This document shows, one piece after another, positions 39,896 through 48,240 of a DNA stretch of 64,000 nt (position 1 is its first letter; each line of letters starts with the position of its first letter). Below the pieces are notes generated by a model, which was given only the letters and a program-made list of their open reading frames with translations, did not search any database and was not told where the DNA came from. The stretch is from WTGU01 sp965200925. GTDB taxonomy: Bacteria; Pseudomonadota; Alphaproteobacteria; UBA828. The stretch lies in assembly GCA_965200925.1 (NCBI GenBank), contig OZ241738.1, positions 1,860,001 to 1,924,000 of the forward strand, in the 5' to 3' direction. Both the position numbers and the translations under genes were made by a program.

Positions 39896-40270
39896 CTATT
39901 CGTGGGTCTCGAAGCGGAAGGACTTGGAGACGATCTGCCAAGCGCCGCCGACCTTGACCAAGGTGAGGAAGTCGGTGAAGTAGCGCGGCGGGATCGCGCA
40001 TTCACAGGTCACGGCGGCGGTGTTCGCGTCCGCCATCTCGATGGAGACGATCCGGTCGTGCCGCGCCAGCCCTCGCGCCGCCGGCGATTCGCGCCCGTTC
40101 ACGACCTCGAACCAGTGCGTGCGCGACCAGTCGAGAAGCGCGCCGTCTTCATGGGCGAAGAGATGGCAGGCCGGGTGGAACACCGAGCCGAGCTTCTCCG
40201 TGTCGCCCTCGTGGAGCCCGTCGAAGTAGGTTTGCACCGCCCGCGTGATCTCATCGTAGCCCTCGACCAT
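39896..40270 (-). CDS. NTF2-like / putative lumazine-binding family protein
   Basis: A 124-residue protein: EITRAVQTYFDGLHEGDTEKL, then VFHPACHLFAHEDG, and VTCECAIPPRYFTDFLTLVK with a final GGAWQIVSKSFRFE. This layout is typical of the putative lumazine-binding subset of NTF2-fold proteins. Such proteins are small ligand binders or lyases; none of the motifs fixes a reaction. It lies 17 nt before aspS on the same strand, read after it. Confidence 0.75.
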   Translation of the reverse strand: MVEGYDEITRAVQTYFDGLHEGDTEKLGSVFHPACHLFAHEDGALLDWSRTHWFEVVNGRESPAARGLARHDRIVSIEMADANTAAVTCECAIPPRYFTDFLTLVKVGGAWQIVSKSFRFETHE

Positions 40271-40287
40271 GCCTGGCCTCCCTCGTT

Positions 40288-42096
40288 CTACCCTTCCCGC
40301 CCCGGTGGCAGCGCCTCCCGGCGGGGCGGACGCGCCGGCACGAGGCCGAGTTCCTTCAGATGCCGGGGCGGCACCGGCCCCGGCGCGCCCATCATCAGGT
40401 CCTGCGCCGTCTGGTTCAGCGGGAACATGATGACCTCGCGGATGCTGGGCTCGTCTGCGAGCAGCATGACGATCCGGTCGATCCCGGGCGCGATGCCGCC
40501 ATGGGGCGGCGCGCCGTAGCGGAAGGCGTTGTAAAGCGCGCCGAACCGCCGCTTCACCTCGTCCTCGCCGTAGCCGGCGATTTCGAACGCCTTGACCATG
40601 ACGTCGAGCCGGTGGTTCCTGATCGCGCCGCTGGAGAGCTCCACGCCGTTGCAGACGATGTCGTATTGGTGGGCGCGCACGGCGAGCGGGTCGCCGCCCT
40701 CCAGGGCCTCCAGCCCGCCCTGCGGCATCGAGAACGGGTTGTGGCTGAAGCCGATGGCACCGGTCTGCGGGTCGTGCTCGAACATCGGGTAGTCGACGAT
40801 CCAGCAGAAGCGGTAGGCGTTGGACGCGACCAGATCGAGCCGCTTGCCGAGCTCGGCGCGCACCGCGCCCGCGTAGGCCGCGGCGGCGTCCGGGCTGTCG
40901 CAGCTCAGGAACAGCGCGTCGCCGTCGCCCAGGCCGGCGATGGCGCGAAGCTCGCGCTGGACGGCGTCGGGGACGAACTTCGCGATCGGCCCCTTGCCGG
41001 TACCGTCGGCGAAGACGACGTAGCCCAGGCCCGGCGCGCCGAGGCCCTGGGCGAAGCTGATCATCTGGTCGAAGAAACTGCGCGGCCGGTCGGCGACGTC
41101 CTTGACGGGAATGCCGCGCACCACCCCGCCTTTCGCGATGGTGCCCTTGAACGCCTTGAACGCCACTTCCTCGCGCGCGAACGGCGCGGTCACGTCGACG
41201 ATCTCGATCGGGATGCGCAGATCCGGCTTGTCCGTGCCGTAGCGCAGCATCGCCTCGGCGTGAGGAATGCGCGGGAAGGGCGGCGGCGTGACGGTGCGGT
41301 CGGAAAACTCCGCGAAGACCCCATGCATGACCGGCTCGACCGCCTGGAACACGTCCTCCTGCTCGACGAAGGCCATTTCGACGTCGAGCTGGTAGAACTC
41401 GCCCGGGGAGCGGTCGGCGCGGGCGTCCTCGTCGCGGAAGCAGGGCGCGATCTGGAAGTAGCGGTCGAAGCCCGAGGCCATGACCAGCTGCTTGAACTGC
41501 TGGGGCGCCTGCGGCAGCGCGTAGAAGGAGCCGGGATGGAGCCGGCTCGGCACCAGGAAGTCCCGCGCGCCCTCGGGCGAGCTCGCCGTCAGGATCGGGG
41601 TCTGCACTTCAAGGAACCCTTGCTCGATCATGCGCCGGCGGATGCTGGCTATGATCGCGCTGCGCAGCACCATGTTACGGTGCATGCGCTCGCGCCGGAG
41701 GTCCAGGAAGCGGTAGCGGAGCCGGGTCTCCTCGCCGTAGTCGTGTTCGCCGTGGACCGGCAGCGGCAGGGTTTCCGCGGCATTCTGCACGACAAGGTCG
41801 GCGATGCGGATCTCGACCTGCCCGGTTTCGATCTTCGGGTTCACCGTCTCGGCGTCGCGGGCCGCGACGGCACCGGTCACCGTCACCACCGTCTCCGGCT
41901 TGAGCGCGGCCACCGCGTCGAACATCGGCGCGCCGGCCTCCGCCACGCACTGGGTCACGCCGTAATGGTCACGAACGTCCACGAACACGAGATGGCCGTG
42001 GTCGCGCACCCGGTGCACCCAGCCGGAAATGCGCGCCGCCCGGCCCGTGTCCGAGGGCCGGAGCGCGTCGCAGGTATGGGTTCTGTATCGGTGCAT
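40288..42096 (-). CDS. aspS: Aspartyl-tRNA synthetase
   Basis: A 602-residue class IIb synthetase. It has an N-terminal OB fold (ISGWVHRVRDHGHLVFVDVR), motif 1 near EVQTPILTASSPEGARDF, motif 2 PCFRDEDARADRSPGEFYQL, the GAD insertion domain, and motif 3 GGIAPGIDRIVMLL. The bacterial length and motif 3 spelling fit alphaproteobacterial enzymes, often non-discriminating where GatCAB is present; that cannot be proven here. The ATG at 42096 starts the conserved MHRYRTHTCDALR. It is divergent from rnd. Confidence 0.96.
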   Translation of the reverse strand: MHRYRTHTCDALRPSDTGRAARISGWVHRVRDHGHLVFVDVRDHYGVTQCVAEAGAPMFDAVAALKPETVVTVTGAVAARDAETVNPKIETGQVEIRIADLVVQNAAETLPLPVHGEHDYGEETRLRYRFLDLRRERMHRNMVLRSAIIASIRRRMIEQGFLEVQTPILTASSPEGARDFLVPSRLHPGSFYALPQAPQQFKQLVMASGFDRYFQIAPCFRDEDARADRSPGEFYQLDVEMAFVEQEDVFQAVEPVMHGVFAEFSDRTVTPPPFPRIPHAEAMLRYGTDKPDLRIPIEIVDVTAPFAREEVAFKAFKGTIAKGGVVRGIPVKDVADRPRSFFDQMISFAQGLGAPGLGYVVFADGTGKGPIAKFVPDAVQRELRAIAGLGDGDALFLSCDSPDAAAAYAGAVRAELGKRLDLVASNAYRFCWIVDYPMFEHDPQTGAIGFSHNPFSMPQGGLEALEGGDPLAVRAHQYDIVCNGVELSSGAIRNHRLDVMVKAFEIAGYGEDEVKRRFGALYNAFRYGAPPHGGIAPGIDRIVMLLADEPSIREVIMFPLNQTAQDLMMGAPGPVPPRHLKELGLVPARPPRREALPPGREG

Positions 42097-42165
42097 GAGG
42101 GGGCCTCGTGGAGCGCGACCCACACTCGGACCGCGCCGGAAAGGCGCATGGAACCGGCCGCTTTG

Positions 42166-42215
42166 TCAAGCACCGGAGGCCGCGACGACGTCAAGCGCCG
42201 GAGACCGCGACGACT
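42166..42215. repeat. Tandem 25-bp direct repeat between aspS and rnd
   Basis: Two adjacent 25-bp copies (42166-42190 and 42191-42215), beginning TCAAGCACCGGAGG and TCAAGCGCCGGAGA, match at 22 of 25 positions. They sit in the divergent promoter gap of aspS and rnd and could be duplicated operator sites or simple slippage. Confidence 0.7.
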
Positions 42216-42263
42216 CTTCGTTGGCCCGCGGCGGCCGTTTGGCGTAAACTAGAGGGAGCGCCC

Positions 42264-42326
42264 ATGCCCTCGATTCCCGCGATCGCTTTCGTTCCGCCTC
42301 CGGTCGTGCCCGCGCGCCATGGGTGA
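42264..42326 (+). CDS. Short leader ORF overlapping the rnd start
   Basis: A 20-codon ORF, MPSIPAIAFVPPPVVPARHG, has a good ribosome site (GAGGGAG) before its ATG and ends at TGA 42324-42326, overlapping the rnd ATG (ATGGGTGA). The gene for RNase D has no clear Shine-Dalgarno of its own, so this ORF may couple translation into rnd. It is proline-rich (VPPPVVP), which can slow ribosomes. No homology is claimed. Confidence 0.35.
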   Translation: MPSIPAIAFVPPPVVPARHG

Positions 42327-43524
42327 GCCATCGGTAATCACCGAGAGCGCGGCGCTCGCTTCGCGCTGCGCGGCGTGGCGCGGCGCAGACTTCATCGCGG
42401 TCGACACCGAGTTCATGCGGGAGCGCACCTACCGGGCCGAATTGTGCTTGGTGCAGATCGGCGCGCCCGGCGGCGAAACGGTGGCCGTGGATCCGCTGGC
42501 GGCGGGAATCGACTTGGCGCCCCTTTACGCGCTCCTGGCGGAGGCGCCGGTCGTCAAGGTCTTTCATGCGGCGCGCCAGGACGTGGAAGTGCTGCTACCG
42601 CTCGCCGGTGGCATGCCGCGGCCGCTTTTCGATACCCAGATCGCCGCCATGGTCTGCGGCTTCGGCGATTCCGTCGGCTACGAAACGCTGGCCACGAAAC
42701 TGGCGGGGGCGCGCATCGACAAGACGCAGCGGTTCACCGACTGGTCGCGCCGCCCGCTCACCGAGCGGCAGGTCCGCTATGCGCTCTCGGACGTGAGCCA
42801 TCTCAGGACGATCTACGAAAAGCTCGCGGCCGAGCTGGAGCGGACGGGGCGGCGCCCGTGGCTCGACGAGGAGTTCGCCGTCCTGACCGACCCGGCGACC
42901 TATCGGAGCGACCCGGACGAGGCGTGGCGGCGGATCAAGGTGCGCGGCGGCGACCGGCGGTTCTTCGCCGTCCTGCACGCGCTCGCGTCCTGGCGCGAGA
43001 GGGAGGCCCAGCGCCGCAATCTGCCGCGCCCGTGGGTGCTGCGCGACAACGCCTTGACCGAGATCGCGGCGCAGCGCCCGGCCACGGCCGAAGCGCTGGC
43101 CAAGCTCCGCTCGGTGAGCGAACGCACTGCTCGCGGTGCCACCGGGCGGGCGCTTCTGGAGGCGGTCGCGCAGGGCTTGGCGCTCCCGGACGAACAATGC
43201 CCGGAGCCGCCGCAACGCCGCCGGGTGCCGAAAGGCCACGAGGCGACGACGGCCCTCCTCAAGGTGCTGCTGGCGCTCGAGAGCGAGCGGTCGGGCGTCG
43301 CCGGGCGGCTGATCGCGAGCACCGAGGACCTGGAGCGGATCTCGGGCGGGGAAGAGGAGGGCATCCCTGCCCTGCGGGGCTGGCGCCGCGACCTCTTCGG
43401 CGCCGCCGCGCTCAACCTCGTAAACGGCCGCTTGGCGCTCGCGGTGGAACGCGGCCGCCTCTGCCTCATGCCCCGCGCACCGGAAGGCGCCCCGCCGCAG
43501 TCCGACCCGAACGGGCGACCTTAG
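42319..43524 (+). CDS. rnd: Ribonuclease D
   Basis: A 401-residue 3'-5' exoribonuclease for tRNA 3' maturation. The DEDDy motifs are visible: FIAVDTEFMRERTY (DxE), VFHAARQDVE (D), and VRYALSDVSHL (YxxxD). One HRDC domain follows (RRFFAVLHALASWREREAQR, then LPRPWVLRDNALTEIA). Length is normal. Translation may be coupled to the 20-codon ORF that ends inside the rnd start. It lies divergent from aspS. Confidence 0.93.
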   Translation: MGEPSVITESAALASRCAAWRGADFIAVDTEFMRERTYRAELCLVQIGAPGGETVAVDPLAAGIDLAPLYALLAEAPVVKVFHAARQDVEVLLPLAGGMPRPLFDTQIAAMVCGFGDSVGYETLATKLAGARIDKTQRFTDWSRRPLTERQVRYALSDVSHLRTIYEKLAAELERTGRRPWLDEEFAVLTDPATYRSDPDEAWRRIKVRGGDRRFFAVLHALASWREREAQRRNLPRPWVLRDNALTEIAAQRPATAEALAKLRSVSERTARGATGRALLEAVAQGLALPDEQCPEPPQRRRVPKGHEATTALLKVLLALESERSGVAGRLIASTEDLERISGGEEEGIPALRGWRRDLFGAAALNLVNGRLALAVERGRLCLMPRAPEGAPPQSDPNGRP

Positions 43525-43589
43525 ACGCATCAAGTGGACGGCGGCGACCTGCTCTGCTAGTCTCCACCAAGTCCGACAGGAGATCATCA

Positions 43590-43718
43590 ATGGAATGCTT
43601 ACTGGAGGAATTGGGGAGATTCGACGCATTGCGCGACGGCGATTCCGGAAACGATGTGGTTGCCGATAAGGGCTTTGGACGCTATTTCCCCGACCTATGC
43701 CGACAAGAAAGTATTTGA
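43590..43718 (+). CDS. Small ORF of unknown nature after rnd
   Basis: A 42-residue ORF, MECLLEELGRFDALRDGDSG and onward to PDLCRQESI, preceded by a good AGGAG 8 nt before the ATG. It sits at the left edge of an AT-richer island with a broken helicase and overlaps the remnant's frame. I recognise no family. It may be the surviving 5' end of a larger gene whose remainder is lost. Confidence 0.3.
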   Translation: MECLLEELGRFDALRDGDSGNDVVADKGFGRYFPDLCRQESI

Positions 43719-44470
43719 TCGTCTGCCTTCAACGTTGACCGATGCTTTAATTCTTTCTGAGCACGGCGACTTGCGTGAATGCTGGGGAATACGCACACAA
43801 TCTCATCGGATTGTCGTTCGACGAAATTAGCGCGAGCAACAGTATCCGACCATTGAAAATTTTTACTTCACACAGCCGGATATTTTCGACCATCAACTTC
43901 AGCTGCGAACGGTCAAAGCGGGGCTCGCTTGTCTACAGAGAAGAAAGTCTGCATTGGCCTTTTGTCCGACACGAAGGTTTGCAGAAAATTGTCACCTAAT
44001 TACAATTCGGAAAATCAACACACTCCGCCAATCGGGCGCGGTTCATGTCCACTCTGAAGAGGCCAAGGTGTCTCGGGCGGGTTTTACACGGATGAACGTC
44101 ACGATACTCAGGCCGGCCTCAAGAACGGTTCGGTACGTTTGGTGTTTACCACTAATGCGCTCGAACTCGGAATCGACATCGGCGACTTTGGTGGAATCAT
44201 CCTCGCGAACTTCCCCGATAGAAAGATGTCCGCATGGCAGCGTATCGGGCGCGCCGGGCGCAACTGGGAATCCGAAGCATTGATTATTATGCCCGCAACA
44301 ACCCTCTTGATCGATTCTACGCATCCAACCTTAACTTGTTCCTGAACAAGCCTCTCGACGATCTTGTCGTCAACCCGGGGAACGAGGATTTTATCAAGAA
44401 GAACGTGCCGTCCCTTCTGTGTGAAACATGTGATCTCGCCGGAGGGCAAGATATTCTGGGCAAAGCCCTG
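43693..44470 (+). pseudogene. Broken SF2 DEAD/DEAH helicase (YprA/DUF1998 type), C-terminal half
   Basis: Three frames spell one helicase. The first has ENFYFTQPDIFDHQLQLRTV then CLQRRKSALAFCPTRRFAE (motif IV region) and carries an in-frame TAG at 43828. The second has SVRLVFTTNALELGIDIGDF and MSAWQRIGRAGRN (motifs V and VI). The third, from 44285, has YYARNNPLDRFYASNLNLFL and NKPLDDLVVNP. Two frameshifts and the stop kill it, and the N-terminal ATPase domain is missing. Base use is clearly AT-richer than the flanks. Such helicases occur in repair (MrfA) and defence systems; this is a transferred gene in decay. Confidence 0.75.
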
Positions 44471-44550
44471 TACGATACTGCCGTCAGCACAGTTTGGGGA
44501 CCATTGCGATGCTGCGTCCGAAAGGCGGTCGTGAGTGGCGGCCGCGGATA

Positions 44551-45546
44551 TTACGACCACACGTGCCGATAGCCGGTGCGTTCGAGGGAGAGCGGGCGGC
44601 CGGCGGCGTCGAGGACTCTGACGCCGCGGCCGGGGACCAAGGCGCCGATGCGGGCGAGAGGCAGGCCCAAGGCCCGGCCCAGGGCTTCCACCGCCCCGCG
44701 CCGAGCGAGGGGCACTGCGAACAGGAGCTCGTAATCGTCGCCGCCCGCCAGCAGGTCTGCGATCCCAGCCTCGGGCGAGGCGAGGGCGCGGGCGGCGGCG
44801 GCGGAAAGAGGCACCGCCTCCGCCGAAACGTGGGCCGCCACGCCCGATTCTTCGCAGAGATGGGCGAGATCGGCGATCAACCCGTCGGAGACGTCGAGGG
44901 CGGCGGAGGCCACCCCGCGCAACGCTTGGCCCAGCGCGAGCCGGGGAGAGGGCAGGCGGAAGCGCTCGGCGAGGAAGGCACGGTCCGCCGGCGCGAGCGT
45001 CCGCAGTCCGCCGCGCGCCACCCGGAGGCCGAGGGCTGCGTCGCCGATCGTGCCCGAAACATAGAGGTCGTCGCCGGCAGCACCGCCGGCGCGCATGAGC
45101 ACCGCGCCTTGGGGCACGGCGCCGAAGGCGGTCAGGGACAGCACCGCCGGGCCGGCACCTGCCACCATGTCGCCGCCGATCAACGCCACGCCGAAGTGCG
45201 CCTGGTCGAGGGCGAGACCGCCGGCGAAACCCTCGATCCACGACGCCGGGAGGTCGCGGGGCAGGGCGAGGCCGAGCGCGTAGGAAAGCGCGTCCGCGCC
45301 CATCGCCGCCAGATCGGAAAGGTTCACGCGCAGGAGCCGCCGGGCGACGACCGCCGGCTCCTCGTCCGGCGGGTAGTGCACGCCGGCCACCATCAGATCC
45401 TTGGTGACGACGAGCGTCGCACCGGCGGGCGGTGCCACCGTCGCGCCGTCGTTGCGCAACCCGAAGGCGCCCGGCCCGGCGCGGCTCAACGGCGCGAACA
45501 GGCGGCGGACGAGGTCGAACTCACTTTCCTCGAGGCGGCTCGTCAT
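44551..45546 (-). CDS. thiL: Thiamine-monophosphate kinase
   Basis: A 331-residue ThiL, which phosphorylates thiamine phosphate to thiamine diphosphate. Motifs: GLRNDGATVAPPAGATLVVT (metal and ATP), VNLSDLAAMGADALSYALG, ALIGGDMV, SGTIGDAALGL, ALDVSDGLIADL and LAGGDDYELLFAVP. ATG 45546 overlaps the nusB end by 26 nt, the usual coupling in nusB-thiL operons. It is the last gene of the riboflavin cluster and its end borders the helicase scar. Confidence 0.94.
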   Translation of the reverse strand: MTSRLEESEFDLVRRLFAPLSRAGPGAFGLRNDGATVAPPAGATLVVTKDLMVAGVHYPPDEEPAVVARRLLRVNLSDLAAMGADALSYALGLALPRDLPASWIEGFAGGLALDQAHFGVALIGGDMVAGAGPAVLSLTAFGAVPQGAVLMRAGGAAGDDLYVSGTIGDAALGLRVARGGLRTLAPADRAFLAERFRLPSPRLALGQALRGVASAALDVSDGLIADLAHLCEESGVAAHVSAEAVPLSAAAARALASPEAGIADLLAGGDDYELLFAVPLARRGAVEALGRALGLPLARIGALVPGRGVRVLDAAGRPLSLERTGYRHVWS

Positions 45547-46045
45547 CCTCCGTCGCCTCCGCCATCTCGACCGCGCGCAGGCGCCGCGCCAGGGTGTCGA
45601 GCGCGCCGTTGACGAAGGCGGGCTCGCGGCCGGAGAAGAAGGCACGGGCGAGTTCGACATATTCGTCGATGACCACGCGGGCCGGCACCTCGGGGCAGGT
45701 GAAGAGCTCGCAGGCCGCAGCCCGCATCAGGGCGCGCAGGACTGCCCCCAGCCGGTCCAGGCTCCAGCTCTCCGCGAGGCTGTCCGCCACCAGGGCGTCG
45801 ATCTCCTGGGCCCTCGCCGCGGCTTCGCGCACGGTGTGCTCGAAATGGCGGCGGTGGGGCTTGGCGAAGCGGGTGCCGTCGAGGTCGCAGCCCACGCGGT
45901 GCCGCAGAAACTCCTCGATCACCGAGTCTGCCGGCCGGCCGGACAGCTCGATCTGATAAAGCGCCTGGACGCTGGCGAGCCGCGCGCCGCTGCGCCGCTG
46001 GCGGGCGGGCGCTCCGTCCCGGTCGGTGGCGGCCCCGGCCGACAC
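45521..46045 (-). CDS. nusB: Transcription antitermination factor NusB
   Basis: A 174-residue NusB: ASVQALYQIELSG, then VADSLAESWSLDRLGAVLRA, LMRAAACELFTCPEVPARVV, IDEYVELARAF and FVNGALDTLAR. It binds boxA with S10 in rRNA antitermination. The GTG at 46045 is chosen because it lies 5 nt after the ribH stop with GGGAG upstream; the longer ATG frame from 46129 would overlap ribH by 79 nt. It is part of ribH-nusB-thiL. Confidence 0.92.
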   Translation of the reverse strand: MSAGAATDRDGAPARQRRSGARLASVQALYQIELSGRPADSVIEEFLRHRVGCDLDGTRFAKPHRRHFEHTVREAAARAQEIDALVADSLAESWSLDRLGAVLRALMRAAACELFTCPEVPARVVIDEYVELARAFFSGREPAFVNGALDTLARRLRAVEMAEATEDDEPPRGK

Positions 46046-46050
46046 CGCGG

Positions 46051-46497
46051 CTACTCCCGCGTCCGCGTCGCAAGGGCGCGGCGCACCGCCATCATCGCGA
46101 GGCAGGCCCGCGCCGCGGCGGCGCCGCAATTCCGCCGCTCGACCGACGCCCGCTCCCAGGCCTGATCGCGGGTCCCGGCGGTGATCACGCCGAAGCCGAG
46201 GGCAATGCCGTGGCGCGCGGAGAGGGTGGCGAGGCCGCCAGCGCAGGCGGTGCAGACGTGCTCGTAATGGCTGGTCTCCCCGCGGATCACGCAGCCGAGC
46301 GCAACGAAGCCGTCGTAACGGCCACTCTGGATCGCCATGGCAAGCGCTGCCGGGAGCTCGAAAGCCCCCGGAACGCTGATCCGCTCGTGGCGCGGCGCCT
46401 CCGGGGCGGCGTCCAGCGCGGCGGCGGCGCCGGCGACCAGTTGATCGGCGATGTCGCCGTAGAAACGCGAATCGAGGACGAGGACACGCTCAACCAT
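46051..46497 (-). CDS. ribH: 6,7-dimethyl-8-ribityllumazine synthase
   Basis: A 148-residue lumazine synthase, penultimate step of riboflavin synthesis. The family blocks are VLVLDSRFYGDIADQL, SVPGAFELPAAL, DGFVALGCVIRGETSHYEHV and ALGFGVIT. It overlaps the end of ribBA by 8 nt and is followed closely by nusB. Confidence 0.95.
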   Translation of the reverse strand: MVERVLVLDSRFYGDIADQLVAGAAAALDAAPEAPRHERISVPGAFELPAALAMAIQSGRYDGFVALGCVIRGETSHYEHVCTACAGGLATLSARHGIALGFGVITAGTRDQAWERASVERRNCGAAAARACLAMMAVRRALATRTRE

Positions 46498-47647
46498 GGC
46501 GCGCGTCCGACCCGGCGCGTCGCGCCCCGTCCGGGAGTGGCCGCCGGCCCACGACTTTGAGGCCGTAGCCGTCGAGGCCGACGATGGTCCACTGGGTGTT
46601 GTGCAGCAGGATCAGGTCGCGGACGCCGAGATCGATAAGGATCTGCGCCCCGACTCCGTAGTCCCGCAGGCCGCCGGCGTCCTGGCCGTCGCGCCGGGCG
46701 GGAACGGGATCCGGGATAGGCGATCCGTGCCGCTCGCGGATGACAATCACGACTCCGCGGCCCTCCTCGCCGACGGTCCGCAACGCGGCCTGGAGCTTGC
46801 CGGTGTGCTCGCTCGCGGCGGCGCCGAGCCCGTCGTCGAGCAGGTTGAACGCATGCACCCGCACGGGCACCGGCCCGCCATCCGCCACGTTCCCCTTCAC
46901 AAGCGCGACATGCTCGATCTTCTCGACGGTGTCGGCATAGACGAGCATACGGAAGGGGCCGCCGTGGTGGGAATCGAACGCGGTCTCCCGCACCCGCTCG
47001 ACGATCGCGTCATGGCGCAGCCGGTACGCGATCAGGTCCGCGATGGTCGCGATCTTCACGTCGTGGCGTTGCGCGAAGGCCACGAGATCCGGCATCCGCG
47101 CCATGCTCCCGTCGTCGTTCATGATCTCGCAGATCACCGCGGACGGGTTGAGGCCGGCCAAGCGCGCGATGTCGACGCTCGCTTCCGTATGCCCGGTGCG
47201 GACCAGCACGCCGCCGTCGCGGGCGGCGAGCGGAAAGATGTGCCCCGGCGAGGTCAGGTCGTCCGGCCCGCGGTTGGGGTCGATGGCGACGGAAATCGTC
47301 CGCGCGCGGTCCGAGGCGGAGATCCCGGTCGTGATCCCCTCGCGCGCCTCGATGGAAACGGTGAAGGCCGTGTCGTGGCGGGATTCGTTGCGCTTCGGCA
47401 TCAGTTCCAGGCCGAGAGCGCACACCCGCTCGGCGCTGAGGGCGAGGCAGATCAGGCCGCGCCCGTATCTGGCCATGAAGTTGATGGCCTCGGGCGTGGC
47501 CATCTGGGCGGGGATCACCAGATCGCCTTCGTTCTCCCGCTCCTCGTCGTCGGCGAGGATGATCATCCGCCCGTTGCGGAATTCCTCAACCGCCTCCTCG
47601 ACCGACGCGAGGGCGTACGCCGGCGCGATTCGCGGCATCTGGACCAT
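46490..47647 (-). CDS. ribB: 3,4-dihydroxy-2-butanone-4-phosphate synthase fused to an inactive GTP cyclohydrolase II-like domain
   Basis: A 385-residue protein. The N-terminal RibB domain is intact: MIILADDEERENEGDLVIPA, then GLICLALS, TGISASDRARTI, PGHIFPLAARDGGVLVRTGH and HTEASVDIARLAGL. The C-terminal RibA-like domain keeps its outline (VPVRVHAFNLLDD...LQAALRTVGEEGRGVVIVIR) but lacks the three zinc cysteines normally found as RVHSEC...RCDC, so it should not hydrolyse GTP. Such fusions with a dead RibA half are common in alphaproteobacteria; a separate ribA is then expected elsewhere. The start overlaps the ribE stop as TGATG. Confidence 0.92.
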   Translation of the reverse strand: MVQMPRIAPAYALASVEEAVEEFRNGRMIILADDEERENEGDLVIPAQMATPEAINFMARYGRGLICLALSAERVCALGLELMPKRNESRHDTAFTVSIEAREGITTGISASDRARTISVAIDPNRGPDDLTSPGHIFPLAARDGGVLVRTGHTEASVDIARLAGLNPSAVICEIMNDDGSMARMPDLVAFAQRHDVKIATIADLIAYRLRHDAIVERVRETAFDSHHGGPFRMLVYADTVEKIEHVALVKGNVADGGPVPVRVHAFNLLDDGLGAAASEHTGKLQAALRTVGEEGRGVVIVIRERHGSPIPDPVPARRDGQDAGGLRDYGVGAQILIDLGVRDLILLHNTQWTIVGLDGYGLKVVGRRPLPDGARRAGSDARHG

Positions 47648-48240
47648 CAGCTCCGTGCGTGCAGGCGCGCAACGTAGCGCGCGATCAGGTCGATCTCAAG
47701 ATTGAGCCGGTCGCCCGGCGCGAGGGCATCCAAGGTGGTCGCCGCCCGGGTATGGGGGATGAGATTGACTCCGAACGCCCCGCCGTCCACCTCGTTCACC
47801 GTGAGCGACACCCCGTCGAGGGCGATCGCGCCCTTGGCCGCGATCAGCTTCTCCAACCCCGTCGGGGCGCACACCGAGAGGCGCAGCGAGCCGCCGTCCG
47901 GCATCACGGCCTCGACGACCCCGAGGCCGTCGACATGGCCCGTGACCAGATGCCCGCCGACCTCCTCGCCCAGCCGGAGGGCGCGCTCCAGGTTGACCCG
48001 CGTACCCGCCTGCCAGCCGCCGACGGTGGTCCGGCCCGCCGTCTCGCCCGAAACGTCGACGGCGAACCATCCCGGTCCCTTGTCCACCACCGTGAGGCAC
48101 GGCCCGGAACAGGCGATGGACGCGCCGATGGCGATGGTTTCGGTGTCGTAGGCGGTTTCGATCTCAAGCCGCCGGTCACCGCCTTCTACCCCGGTCACCG
48201 CGCGCACCGAGCCGACGTCGGTGACGATCCCCGTGAACAT
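47647..48240 (-). CDS. ribE: Riboflavin synthase alpha subunit
   Basis: A 197-residue protein built of two similar lumazine-binding halves. The first begins MFTGIVTDVGSVRAV with ACSGPCLTVV; the second has HVDGLGVVEAV with ALDGVSLTVNEV and IPHTRAATTL. It dismutates two lumazines to riboflavin. Both ends overlap neighbours by one base (TGATG), showing tight coupling in ribD-ribE-ribBA-ribH. Confidence 0.95.
   Translation of the reverse strand: MFTGIVTDVGSVRAVTGVEGGDRRLEIETAYDTETIAIGASIACSGPCLTVVDKGPGWFAVDVSGETAGRTTVGGWQAGTRVNLERALRLGEEVGGHLVTGHVDGLGVVEAVMPDGGSLRLSVCAPTGLEKLIAAKGAIALDGVSLTVNEVDGGAFGVNLIPHTRAATTLDALAPGDRLNLEIDLIARYVARLHARS

Noticed and set aside
40360..42252. A 630-codon plus-strand open frame
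   Set aside because: Antisense shadow of aspS with no motif of its own.
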